A DNA stretch of 64,000 bases from Ruegeria atlantica (GTDB taxonomy: Bacteria; Pseudomonadota; Alphaproteobacteria; Rhodobacterales; Rhodobacteraceae). A program made the translations under genes and the position numbers. The notes beneath the pieces were generated by a model that had not been told where the DNA came from, made no database searches, and saw only the letters and a program-made list of their open reading frames with translations. The stretch spans positions 80,393 through 144,392 of the forward strand of contig NZ_CYPU01000073.1 of the NCBI RefSeq assembly GCF_001458195.1, written 5' to 3'. Numbering within the stretch: position 1 is the stretch's first letter; each line of letters begins with the position of its first letter. Positions 55,554-63,074 of this stretch are shown piece by piece.

Positions 55554-56486
55554 CTACCCCAATAATGTCAGCCAAAGCCATACTGTCAGGATCGAGGCGC
55601 CGGTTCCGACCAGAACGGACGAGGCCGCGACCCGTTTTGCCCGTCCGTACATATTGGCAAAGATGTAAGCATTGAAACCGGGCGCCATCGCTGCCGTCAG
55701 CACGCCCGAGCGGAATAGGTCCTGCGGCAGACCAACTGTTGAGCCGAACAACCAGACAAGACTGGGATGCAGCATCAGTGATATTCCGCAAACAAAGGCG
55801 ATGGCGCGCAGGTCACCTTCGGGCTTGTATTTTACCAGCACTCCGCCAAGCGCGAACAGCGCCCCGGGCAGGGCGGCGCGGGTCACAAGGCCCAGGGCTT
55901 CGTCTACGACCGCAGGTATGCCAATACCTGACAGGTTCACGGCAAAACCCAGCGCGATGCCAAGGATCAGTGCGTTGCGGAACATGGCCGACAAGATGGA
56001 TTTGACCATGCGCGGGCCACCTTGGCCGCGATTTCGAATAACCTCCATCACCGTGATGCCAACGCCGTAGCAAAAGGGTGAATGGAAGGCGATGATCGCA
56101 TAGTTGCCGGTCAGGTTTTCGGGGCCATAGGCGCGTTCGGTAATAGGCAATCCCAAAAGGACAGAGTTCGAGAACAGACAGAAAAACCCGATGGCGACGC
56201 AATCTTCCCAATCCCGGCCAAAGATCAACCGTGCACCGAACAGACCAGCAGTGAAACACAGGCCAGCTGCTGAGTAGAAGCTAACTAGAAGCCGGGGATC
56301 AAAACTGGCACTTAGATCCAGATGCGAGATTGCAAGGAACAGAAGGCATGGGATTGCAAAGCCCTGGGTGAACTTCATCAACCCATCGATGTGGATTTCC
56401 TTGAAATACCCCAACCGGGTCGAGGCATAACCTGCTCCGATCACAAGGAAAACCGGTAGAACGACGTCGATCAGACTTTGAAACAT
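55554..56486 (-). CDS. AEC family auxin-efflux-type transporter
   Basis: A 310-residue ten-helix carrier of the auxin efflux carrier family. Start FQSLIDVVLPVFLVIGAGYASTRLG is typical. An N-rich break in the second half (RNALILGIALGFAVNLSG) and ALGGVLVKYKPEGDLRAI support the fold. Substrate is unknown; bacterial AEC proteins often export or import carboxylates such as malonate. ATG at 56486 (MFQSLIDVV) chosen; a longer frame reaches into the upstream gap. Confidence 0.88.
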   Translation of the reverse strand: MFQSLIDVVLPVFLVIGAGYASTRLGYFKEIHIDGLMKFTQGFAIPCLLFLAISHLDLSASFDPRLLVSFYSAAGLCFTAGLFGARLIFGRDWEDCVAIGFFCLFSNSVLLGLPITERAYGPENLTGNYAIIAFHSPFCYGVGITVMEVIRNRGQGGPRMVKSILSAMFRNALILGIALGFAVNLSGIGIPAVVDEALGLVTRAALPGALFALGGVLVKYKPEGDLRAIAFVCGISLMLHPSLVWLFGSTVGLPQDLFRSGVLTAAMAPGFNAYIFANMYGRAKRVAASSVLVGTGASILTVWLWLTLLG

Positions 56487-56549
56487 GGCACCGCTTTGCA
56501 GGCTGGGCCGACGCAAAATCGCTGCGTCCCAGGTCGGTTGCGTGGGATC

Positions 56550-57347
56550 TTAAAGCGCCTGATGGATCACCATTCCGTCATAGGCTGGGGTGATGTTGTC
56601 GGCAGTTTCTGCATCAACCGTGGCATAGTCCAGATCGATATGCATGTTGGTCAGGACCGCGCGCTTGGGGGTCAGTTGTTCGATCCAACCCAGCGTTCTT
56701 TCCAGATGCGCATGGGTCGGGTGAGGTTTCCGTCGCAGCGCGTCGATCACTAGACAATCCAACCCTTCCATCGTCGCCCAGGCGTCGTCGTAGATTTCCG
56801 CCACATCCGGCAGGTACGCCAGGTCGCCCATCCGGAAACCAAGCGAGTCGATCGGGCCATGGTTGACCTTGAATGGATGGAACGGGATCGGGCCGCCGGG
56901 GCCGTCCACCTCGAACGGGCCGTCGATGGACTTCAGATCAAGGATCGGCGGGTAGGGTGATCCATCGGGCTGGACAAAGGCGTAGCCGAACCGCCCCAGC
57001 AAGGCGTTCTGCGTGTCGCCATCGGCCCACACGGGCACGCGCTCGCGCATATTGAACACGATCATACGCAGGTCATCGATGCCGTGGACGTGATCGGCGT
57101 GCGAATGGGTGTAGATCACGCTATCCAACCGCCCGGTCCCGCTATCGAGCAATTGGCTGCGCATGTCGGGGGTGGTGTCGATCAGAACCGAGGTTGTTCC
57201 GTCCGGGCCGTCACGTTCTACCAGCATCGAACAACGGCGACGGATGTTTTTGGGGTTGTTGGGGTCGCAATCGCCCCAATGCCCGCCCAGCCGGGGGACA
57301 CCGCCAGAAGACCCGCAGCCCAGGATCGTGCATCGCATTTCGGTCAT
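56550..57347 (-). CDS. Metallo-beta-lactamase fold hydrolase (PhnP-like)
   Basis: A 265-residue MBL-fold hydrolase. The start RCTILGCGSSGGVPRLGG resembles PhnP/RNase Z-like members. Zn motif THSHADHVHGIDDLR supplies H-x-H-x-D-H. A late ligand pair lies in LTNMHIDLDYATV. PhnP cleaves 5-phosphoribosyl 1,2-cyclic phosphate, but without phn genes here the substrate is unknown. It overlaps tatD by 4 bases and is the last gene of the minus-strand operon that begins with the SPOR lipoprotein. Confidence 0.88.
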   Translation of the reverse strand: MTEMRCTILGCGSSGGVPRLGGHWGDCDPNNPKNIRRRCSMLVERDGPDGTTSVLIDTTPDMRSQLLDSGTGRLDSVIYTHSHADHVHGIDDLRMIVFNMRERVPVWADGDTQNALLGRFGYAFVQPDGSPYPPILDLKSIDGPFEVDGPGGPIPFHPFKVNHGPIDSLGFRMGDLAYLPDVAEIYDDAWATMEGLDCLVIDALRRKPHPTHAHLERTLGWIEQLTPKRAVLTNMHIDLDYATVDAETADNITPAYDGMVIHQAL

Positions 57348-58150
57348 GCAGCCGCCTTGTAGGTCGCGGCCTTTGTGAACAGCCGGTCGAAATTGGCCTG
57401 CGTTTGGGCGGCAAAATCGACGTAGTCCATGCTGAACACTTCGGCGCCCTTGCGCGCTGTGTGGGCGGTAAAGGCGGGCTCGTTCCGTTTGCCGCGATAC
57501 GGGGGAGGGGCCAGGTATGGTGCGTCGGTTTCAACAAGGATGCGGTCGGCCGGGGCGCTGGCGAAAATATCGCGCAGCTTCTGGCTTTTGGGGAATGCCG
57601 CGATACCGGACATCGACAAGTAGAACCCCAGTTCAAGCGCGGATTTGGCCAGTTCAGCAGAGGATGAAAAGCAATGCATCACGCAGGAATAGGGCGCGTT
57701 GCGGTGTTCCTCGGCCAGAATGCGTGCCATCTCGTCATCGGCGGCACGGGCGTGAATGATCAAAGGCAGGCCTGTGCGTTGGGCGGCCTCAATATGCACC
57801 CGCAAGGATTGCTTCTGCACCGCTGCGCTGTCGGCGGTATAGTGATAATCCAGCCCGGTTTCGCCGATACCTACGAATTTGGGGTGCCGGGACAAGGCGA
57901 CGAGTTCATCGACCGATGCCATGGGCTCATCAGCGGCGCTCATAGGGTGCGTTCCAGCCGCGTAGAAGACGGGCGCGTGGGCCTCGGCAATGGCGCGGAC
58001 GGTTGGTTCGTTCCGCAAGCGGGTGCAAATTGTTACCATGCGGGTCACGCCAGCCTCGGCTGCATTGGCCACGATCTGATCCAGCTGACCTTCGAAATCG
58101 GGGAAGTCCAGATGGCAATGGCTGTCGGTGATTTCGGGGGGAATGCTCAT
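57344..58150 (-). CDS. TatD family hydrolase (putative Mg-dependent DNase)
   Basis: A 268-residue amidohydrolase-fold nuclease. Metal ligands: TDSHCHLDF near residue 9, GIGETGLDYHY, LPLIIHARAADDEM and MHCFSSSAELA, ending with VETDAPYLAP. Members act as 3'-5' DNases in repair. It overlaps holB by 4 bases and the MBL-fold gene by 4, so all are coupled. Confidence 0.94.
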   Translation of the reverse strand: MSIPPEITDSHCHLDFPDFEGQLDQIVANAAEAGVTRMVTICTRLRNEPTVRAIAEAHAPVFYAAGTHPMSAADEPMASVDELVALSRHPKFVGIGETGLDYHYTADSAAVQKQSLRVHIEAAQRTGLPLIIHARAADDEMARILAEEHRNAPYSCVMHCFSSSAELAKSALELGFYLSMSGIAAFPKSQKLRDIFASAPADRILVETDAPYLAPPPYRGKRNEPAFTAHTARKGAEVFSMDYVDFAAQTQANFDRLFTKAATYKAAA

Positions 58151-59268
58151 CTGCTCTGACCGGCGGTTTCCTGTATCTTGAATACCGTATCTAGGACCAG
58201 AGCGGCAGGGTCAAGGTTCACCGCCTGCCCATGACGCGCACGTGCAGTGATCACCGCGGCGACTTCGGCCCATTTGCGGGCCTGCTGCGGTGAGGCAGAC
58301 AGGCGGGCAAGGGTTTCTGCCTCGTTCGGCGCGGCCTCGGGCATCGGGGCCGCGCCGGTTGCACCGGTCAGCGCAAGCCGGGACAGGGCGACGTCGATCA
58401 ACGTCAGTAACAGTTCAAACCGCTCGGACGCGCCACGTTGGGCAGCAGCCTCGGCCAAGGCCAGCGCGCGCTGACGGTCCATTCGGGGTAGGGTGCCCAG
58501 AATGGCGATCAGTTCGGCGTAAATCTCCAGCCCGCCGAGGTTGATCAGGCGCACCGCATCACCCACGGACCCGGCAGCCAGTGCAGCCAAATGATCCGCC
58601 TTGCCCGGCATTTCTGTGCCGGTCTGCATCAGCGCGGCTTCCATATTCTCAGATCCCAGCGGAGACAGGCGCAGTGTCCGGCACCGCGACCGGATTGTCG
58701 GCAACAGACGCGACGGCTGGTGCGAGATCAGCAGCAGGGTGGTGCGGGCTGGGGGCTCCTCGAGCATTTTCAACAGCGCGTTGGCGGCGCTGACATTCAT
58801 CTCATCCGCGGCATCCACAATCACAACGCGGCGACCACCGTCAGTCGAGGAAAGGCCGAAGAACTTGCCAAGCTTGCGGATATCATCAACCACAATCTCA
58901 TTACGCAACCGCCCCTGATCGTTCAGAGATCGGGTAATTGCGGCCAAGCCGGGCTCGGCCCCAGCCTGAATACGGTGCGCGACGGGGTGTTCAGGATCGA
59001 TCTCAAGGCTATCGGGCGGTGGCGGTGCACCAAATAGCCCGTCATCCTCAGTCGGAGGTGTTGCCAGTAGAAATCGCGCGATCCGCCAGGCCAGCGTCGC
59101 CTTGCCGACCCCACGTGGACCAGTAATCAACCAGCCGTGGTGCAGACGCTCAGAGGTATAGGCACTTAGAAAAGCCTGTTCCGCCGCGTCCTGACCAAAC
59201 AGGCGCAGTGTCTCACGCGGGTGTGGGGCACCGGGTGCCTGATCCGGGGTTGGGGTGTCGTCGCTCAT
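58147..59268 (-). CDS. holB: DNA polymerase III subunit delta'
   Basis: A 373-residue clamp-loader subunit of the replicase. An AAA+ P-loop GPRGVGKATL (residues 50-59) and the later ALLKMLEEPPARTTLLLISHQPSRLLPTIRSRC (anchor LLKMLEEPPARTTLLLIS) are typical of delta'. No zinc Cys4 module is evident between the two, so it differs from E. coli HolB there. ATG at 59268. Seven bases separate it from the tmk stop. The order tmk-holB-tatD-MBL is widely conserved in Alphaproteobacteria. Confidence 0.95.
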   Translation of the reverse strand: MSDDTPTPDQAPGAPHPRETLRLFGQDAAEQAFLSAYTSERLHHGWLITGPRGVGKATLAWRIARFLLATPPTEDDGLFGAPPPPDSLEIDPEHPVAHRIQAGAEPGLAAITRSLNDQGRLRNEIVVDDIRKLGKFFGLSSTDGGRRVVIVDAADEMNVSAANALLKMLEEPPARTTLLLISHQPSRLLPTIRSRCRTLRLSPLGSENMEAALMQTGTEMPGKADHLAALAAGSVGDAVRLINLGGLEIYAELIAILGTLPRMDRQRALALAEAAAQRGASERFELLLTLIDVALSRLALTGATGAAPMPEAAPNEAETLARLSASPQQARKWAEVAAVITARARHGQAVNLDPAALVLDTVFKIQETAGQSR

Positions 59269-59275
59269 CTATCGT

Positions 59276-59902
59276 CTATCGCAAAGCTTGCAGAACGATA
59301 TCTGTCACATCCTGTGCAACACTGTCTATGTCCCGGTTACCATCAACCACGCGGAAACGGTCGGAATACTCATCCGCAAGGGCCAGAAACCCTGCACGCA
59401 TCTGTTGTTGCAGATCCAGCCCGAAATCTTCGAACCGTTCTTCTGTTCCCTGACGCCCCTTGGCGCGGGACAGCCCGGTTTCGGGGTCCATGTCGATCAA
59501 AACGGTCATGTCGGGTTCGCGCCCGATCATCAGGTCGTGCAATTGATCGACCAATCCCCGCAGATCGCCGCGCGACAGGCCCTGATACATGCGGGTGCTG
59601 TCGGCGAAGCGGTCGCAGATCACGACTTTGCCCTCGGCCAGCGCTGGCCTGATCGTGCGTTCCAAATGATCCCGGCGGGCCGCCGTAAACAGCAGGATTT
59701 CCGTCTCTGCAGACCAGCGATCCGGGTCACCTTCCAGAACAAGGCTTCGGATCTCTTCAGCGCCTGCAGATCCTCCGGGCTCGCGGGTCAGAACGACATC
59801 GTAACCGAGGCCACGCAAATGTTCGGCAAGCATTCGTGCTTGTGATGACTTTCCAGACCCGTCAATACCTTCGAAGGTCAGAAACAACCCTGCCTTCGTC
59901 AC
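59276..59902 (-). CDS. tmk: Thymidylate kinase
   Basis: A 208-residue P-loop kinase that phosphorylates dTMP to dTDP. P-loop FEGIDGSGKSSQ (Lys18), TREPGGSAGAEEIRSLVLEG, the CDRFADSTRMYQGLSRG DR-motif and the DMDPETGLSRAKGR lid region with a basic residue. GTG start at 59902 overlaps the dacC-type gene stop (GTGA). Same operon as holB. Confidence 0.96.
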   Translation of the reverse strand: MTKAGLFLTFEGIDGSGKSSQARMLAEHLRGLGYDVVLTREPGGSAGAEEIRSLVLEGDPDRWSAETEILLFTAARRDHLERTIRPALAEGKVVICDRFADSTRMYQGLSRGDLRGLVDQLHDLMIGREPDMTVLIDMDPETGLSRAKGRQGTEERFEDFGLDLQQQMRAGFLALADEYSDRFRVVDGNRDIDSVAQDVTDIVLQALR

Positions 59903-61065
59903 ATCGCCTCCAGCGGATTGCCGATCACGTCTTCTAGAACAATACCGCCAACGGTTTTCATGCGCACGACAAAGCCGCCTACAGGCACGTCTTTGGCCGC
60001 GAACAGTGGGCGACGGATTTCGGGCAATCCTTCGGGTGTGATCACCAGCTCAGCCAGTTTCTGCCCCTTTTCCACAGGCGCGTTGATCGGACCTTCGTAG
60101 ACGACCTCAGCTTTGACGTCCTTGTCATTGAGAACTGGAAACAACAAGGTCAGATCCCCTTCGGGCACCAGCCCAACAGTTTTTTCGGCGCCCATCCAAA
60201 TCTGGGCTTCGGCTATCGGCGTTTCGGCGTCGGCAATGGTCCTCTCGACAAAATTGCGAAACGACCAGTTAACCACGGCCTCAGCCTCCTCTGCGCGACG
60301 GGCGGTGCTATCGAGGCCGGTCAGGACAAAGACAACCCGACGGTCGCCTTGCTTGGCCGAGCCGACAAGGCCGTAACCCGCCTCTTGCGTGTGCCCGGTT
60401 TTCAGGCCGTCGGCCCCGATCCCCAGTTTCAGCAGCGGATTGCGGTTACGTTTGTTCGACGGCGCACGGCCATCAAACTCAAACTCTTCTTCTGCGAACA
60501 GTGGGTAGTATTCCGGAAAGTCGCTGATCAGCCGGTTGGCCAATACGGCAAGGTCATGGACCGACATCATGTGGCCCGCCGCCGGCCATCCGTTCGAGTT
60601 AGCGAAGTTCGAGTTTTCCATGCCCATCTGCTTGGCGCGCTGTGTCATGTAGCGGGCAAACCCGGCCTCGGTCCCGTCGGGGCTCAGCGCCTCGGCAATC
60701 ACCACGCATGCGTCGTTACCAGACAACACGATGATTCCGCGCAATAGATCCTCGACGCTGACACGATCCTGCGTGTTCAGGAACATGGTTGAGCCACCAT
60801 AGCTCATGGCGTGTTCCGACACGGGCAAGGTTTCTCCCAGGGTCAGGCGGCCATCGCGCAGCGCCTCAAACGCGACGTAGAGCGTCATCAGTTTGGACAT
60901 CGAAGCAGGCGGCAGCGGCTGGTCTGCTTCTTTCGACAGCAGAACCGTTCCGGTCGTTTGATCGATCACATAAGCCGCGCGGGCGGTTGTGTCGAAAGCG
61001 TGGGCGGGCAGGGCAAACAGCGCCAGCCCGAGGGTCAAAACAGTTGATCGCAGTGAGGACAGCAT
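59899..61065 (-). CDS. D-alanyl-D-alanine carboxypeptidase (PBP5/6-like)
   Basis: A 388-residue periplasmic peptidoglycan carboxypeptidase. Signal peptide cleaved after Ala23 (ALPAHA). Active-site S55-M-S-K58, SGNDA (S-x-N) and the GLKTGHTQEAGYGLVG KTG triad are complete. The C-terminal domain (VVYEGPINAPVEKG) and a last amphipathic helix fit the DacC/PBP5 type. Trims pentapeptides and affects cell shape. It follows the SPOR lipoprotein gene by 16 bases. Confidence 0.95.
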   Translation of the reverse strand: MLSSLRSTVLTLGLALFALPAHAFDTTARAAYVIDQTTGTVLLSKEADQPLPPASMSKLMTLYVAFEALRDGRLTLGETLPVSEHAMSYGGSTMFLNTQDRVSVEDLLRGIIVLSGNDACVVIAEALSPDGTEAGFARYMTQRAKQMGMENSNFANSNGWPAAGHMMSVHDLAVLANRLISDFPEYYPLFAEEEFEFDGRAPSNKRNRNPLLKLGIGADGLKTGHTQEAGYGLVGSAKQGDRRVVFVLTGLDSTARRAEEAEAVVNWSFRNFVERTIADAETPIAEAQIWMGAEKTVGLVPEGDLTLLFPVLNDKDVKAEVVYEGPINAPVEKGQKLAELVITPEGLPEIRRPLFAAKDVPVGGFVVRMKTVGGIVLEDVIGNPLEAM

Positions 61066-61081
61066 GGGGGCCTCCTAGGTT

Positions 61082-62407
61082 TCAATTTTTGACGGTGAAC
61101 GCGTCGTTAAAGCCCAGGTCTTTGACATCGCGCTGCATGGCATTGCGTTCCGAGCGCGACGTAGCTGGGCCGACCAGGACCCTCCAGACCGTTTTGCCGT
61201 CCGAGGTTAGTTCTCGCACCTCGGCAGGCATTCCGTTGCGGCGGATCTTGTTGGCAGCGCTATTGGCGTTGGTTTCAACCCCGAATGTGCCAACCTGGAC
61301 GAACGGTTTTGACAAGGACGATACCGAAGCCGCCGTGGCTGCCGATGCGTCCGCGGTTGTGGCAGAGGGGGGTCCGGCCGGTGTGGGTTCTGCCGCGTCA
61401 ATCGCCGCAGCCGCGCCCGCGATCGGGTCCAGCGGCGTTTCGGTGATTTCATCGGGCTTTTTCTTTTGCCACCATTTACGTTTGGCTGGTTGTTCAGTCG
61501 GGGGGGTAACCTCTGGGTCCACCAGTGAAGCCGATGCTGCTTCTGCCGTCGTTTCGACCACCTCAGTCGCTGTGTCGGTCGCGGCATCAGCGGCCACGGC
61601 CGCCGTGGCAGGTTTCTTGCGCTGCCACCATTTGGGCTTGGCCGGTTCTTCAGTCTCTGTGACGGTTTCGACCGCCTCGGCGGCTGTTTCCGCCGCTGTG
61701 TCGGTTGTCGTGTCGGTCGCGGCATCTGCGGCTACAGCAGCCGCAGTCGCGGCACCGGCCGCCGCAGCAGGTTTTTTGCGTTGCCACCACTTGAGCTTGG
61801 CTGGCTGTTCAGCTTCTTCGGCCTCATTTTCGGCGATGTCGGTCTTGGACTCATCCGCTGCAGCGGTTTGCGTTTCTTCGACAGGGGTCTCTTCGGCTGC
61901 GGGCTTTTCTTCAACCGGCTCAGGTTTCGGCTCGGGCGCTTTGCGACGCAGGGCGACGACATCAACCTTTGTAGGTGCACCAGCCAGGATACCCAGCTTT
62001 TCGGCCGCAGCAGAGGAAAGCTGCAGTTCAGGACCCGGCAGGTTTCTTTCGCGACGGAACAACGCGGCGGTGATCGTTTTGTTGTTCTTGGGGTTTTTGA
62101 CGCGTACACGCTCGGGCTGTGTCACGTCCGGATGAGCAACCCATATGCCGCCCAATGACGGGCGGCCATCCCATAGTCCGGGCTCAGACAGCTGAAACAC
62201 CTCGGGCGCTTCGACATCATCTTTCGGGCTTCCGCTTGATGTGGGGAAAAGGTCGGTCCGACCGTCTGTTGCGGATTCGGAGCTCTGGGTATCTGCCGAG
62301 ACATTTTCGGGGGACAGCACCTCATCGCAACCAGCCAAAACCACGGACACAACGGCCAAAGCCGCTAACGCTCGCGGATGTGCGCGTGTCTCTGTCGCTC
62401 GCTTCAT
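61082..62407 (-). CDS. SPOR-domain lipoprotein with degenerate RlpA-like barrel and triplicated WWQ-KKP linker motif
   Basis: A 441-residue lipoprotein. Lipobox VVLAGC with Cys27. Residues about 90-165 resemble an RlpA-type double-psi barrel (GIWVAHPDVTQPERVRVKNP and LQLSSAAAEKLG), but the catalytic D-R-G-P is replaced by RRERNLPGP, so it is probably not a lytic transglycosylase. A 190-residue Ala/Thr/Glu linker carries three copies of PAK-x-KWWQ-(R/K)-KKP (at about 61770-61803, 61611-61645, 61449-61489). The C-terminus (VQVGTFGVETNANSAANKIR) is a SPOR domain, which binds septal peptidoglycan. First gene of the operon with the carboxypeptidase. Confidence 0.85.
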   Translation of the reverse strand: MKRATETRAHPRALAALAVVSVVLAGCDEVLSPENVSADTQSSESATDGRTDLFPTSSGSPKDDVEAPEVFQLSEPGLWDGRPSLGGIWVAHPDVTQPERVRVKNPKNNKTITAALFRRERNLPGPELQLSSAAAEKLGILAGAPTKVDVVALRRKAPEPKPEPVEEKPAAEETPVEETQTAAADESKTDIAENEAEEAEQPAKLKWWQRKKPAAAAGAATAAAVAADAATDTTTDTAAETAAEAVETVTETEEPAKPKWWQRKKPATAAVAADAATDTATEVVETTAEAASASLVDPEVTPPTEQPAKRKWWQKKKPDEITETPLDPIAGAAAAIDAAEPTPAGPPSATTADASAATAASVSSLSKPFVQVGTFGVETNANSAANKIRRNGMPAEVRELTSDGKTVWRVLVGPATSRSERNAMQRDVKDLGFNDAFTVKN

Positions 62408-62609
62408 CTTGTCATCCCTTGCCTGATTGGGCCTCGTTTCTCGAGACCCGCCGCCGATTGCTGGTTCTGTATTGCCAGCCTGCTTCGGTCTTTCCTACGG
62501 ATCATAACGCGGCCAAAGTGTCATGGAAAGACCGCAGCGGGCGCTTCGGCAAGAATTCCCTATTTGGTCTTGCCACCGGTTCGCGATGGCCTTAGACCCG
62601 GCCTCACGC

Positions 62610-62699
62610 GGGGAGGTGGCAGAGTGGTCGAATGCGGCGGTCTTGAAAACCGTTGAACGTGAGAGCGTTCCCAGGGTTCGAATCCCTGTCTCCCCGCCA
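62610..62699 (+). tRNA. tRNA-Ser(UGA)
   Basis: A 90-base tRNA including an encoded CCA. Acceptor stem GGGGAGG (62610-62616) pairs with TCTCCCC (one G-T), discriminator G, CCA at 62697-62699. Anticodon loop CTTGAAA with TGA at 62644-62646, on stem GCGGT/ACCGT. A long variable arm (GAACGTGAGAGCGTTC) and the T arm CAGGG-TTCGAAT-CCCTG are present. The long variable arm and anticodon fix serine (UCA/UCN). It may be the integration neighbourhood for the element to its right. Confidence 0.97.
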
Positions 62700-63074
62700 C
62701 TCATACCTGTCTCACTTCAGTTGTGTTTTCTGACCCGGAATTGTGCCGCAATTCCCGCGAGTTGGCGCATGCGCTTTCAATCAGAGACGGAGCAGATCGT
62801 ACACTCAGAGCGCAATTCCGGCCGCAGTCTCAGTGTCGCATTTTGGCGGGGTCGCTTTGGGCGGGATTTCCCTGATACCCGGCAATTTACAGGGAAATTT
62901 CGCGAAACAGGTCTGATTTCCGTCATTTCTCCTATCAGAACTGTATGTTTTTCAGAGGTTTATGTTGCAAATTCCCTAAAAAGTGGAACAGGGAATTTTC
63001 TCGTGGGAACAGGGAATTGTTCCGACGGATCAGGGAGGGCGAAGTCTGTATCAGGGACGCAGGATCTGGAGATG
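62700..63074. repeat. Gene-free region with clustered AGGGAAT-type direct and inverted repeats
   Basis: No credible gene is seen in these 375 bases; a long open frame there runs through the tRNA and has no family look. It holds GGAACAGGGAATT twice (62985-62997 and 63006-63018, 21-bp period). It also holds AAATTCCCT (62969-62977) facing AGGGAATTT (62990-62998), and ATTTCCCTG (62866-62874) facing CAGGGAAAT (62890-62898). The cluster could be recombination, protein-binding or replication-associated sequence of the flanking element. Confidence 0.6.

Noticed and set aside
61449..61803. CRISPR-like periodic repeats
   Set aside because: Three copies within a protein-coding linker, with no conserved repeat-spacer layout and no cas genes.
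60789..62135. 448-codon plus-strand frame opposite the SPOR lipoprotein gene
   Set aside because: Low-complexity Ser/Ala/Val sequence, the mirror of the Ala/Thr linker of the real gene on the minus strand.
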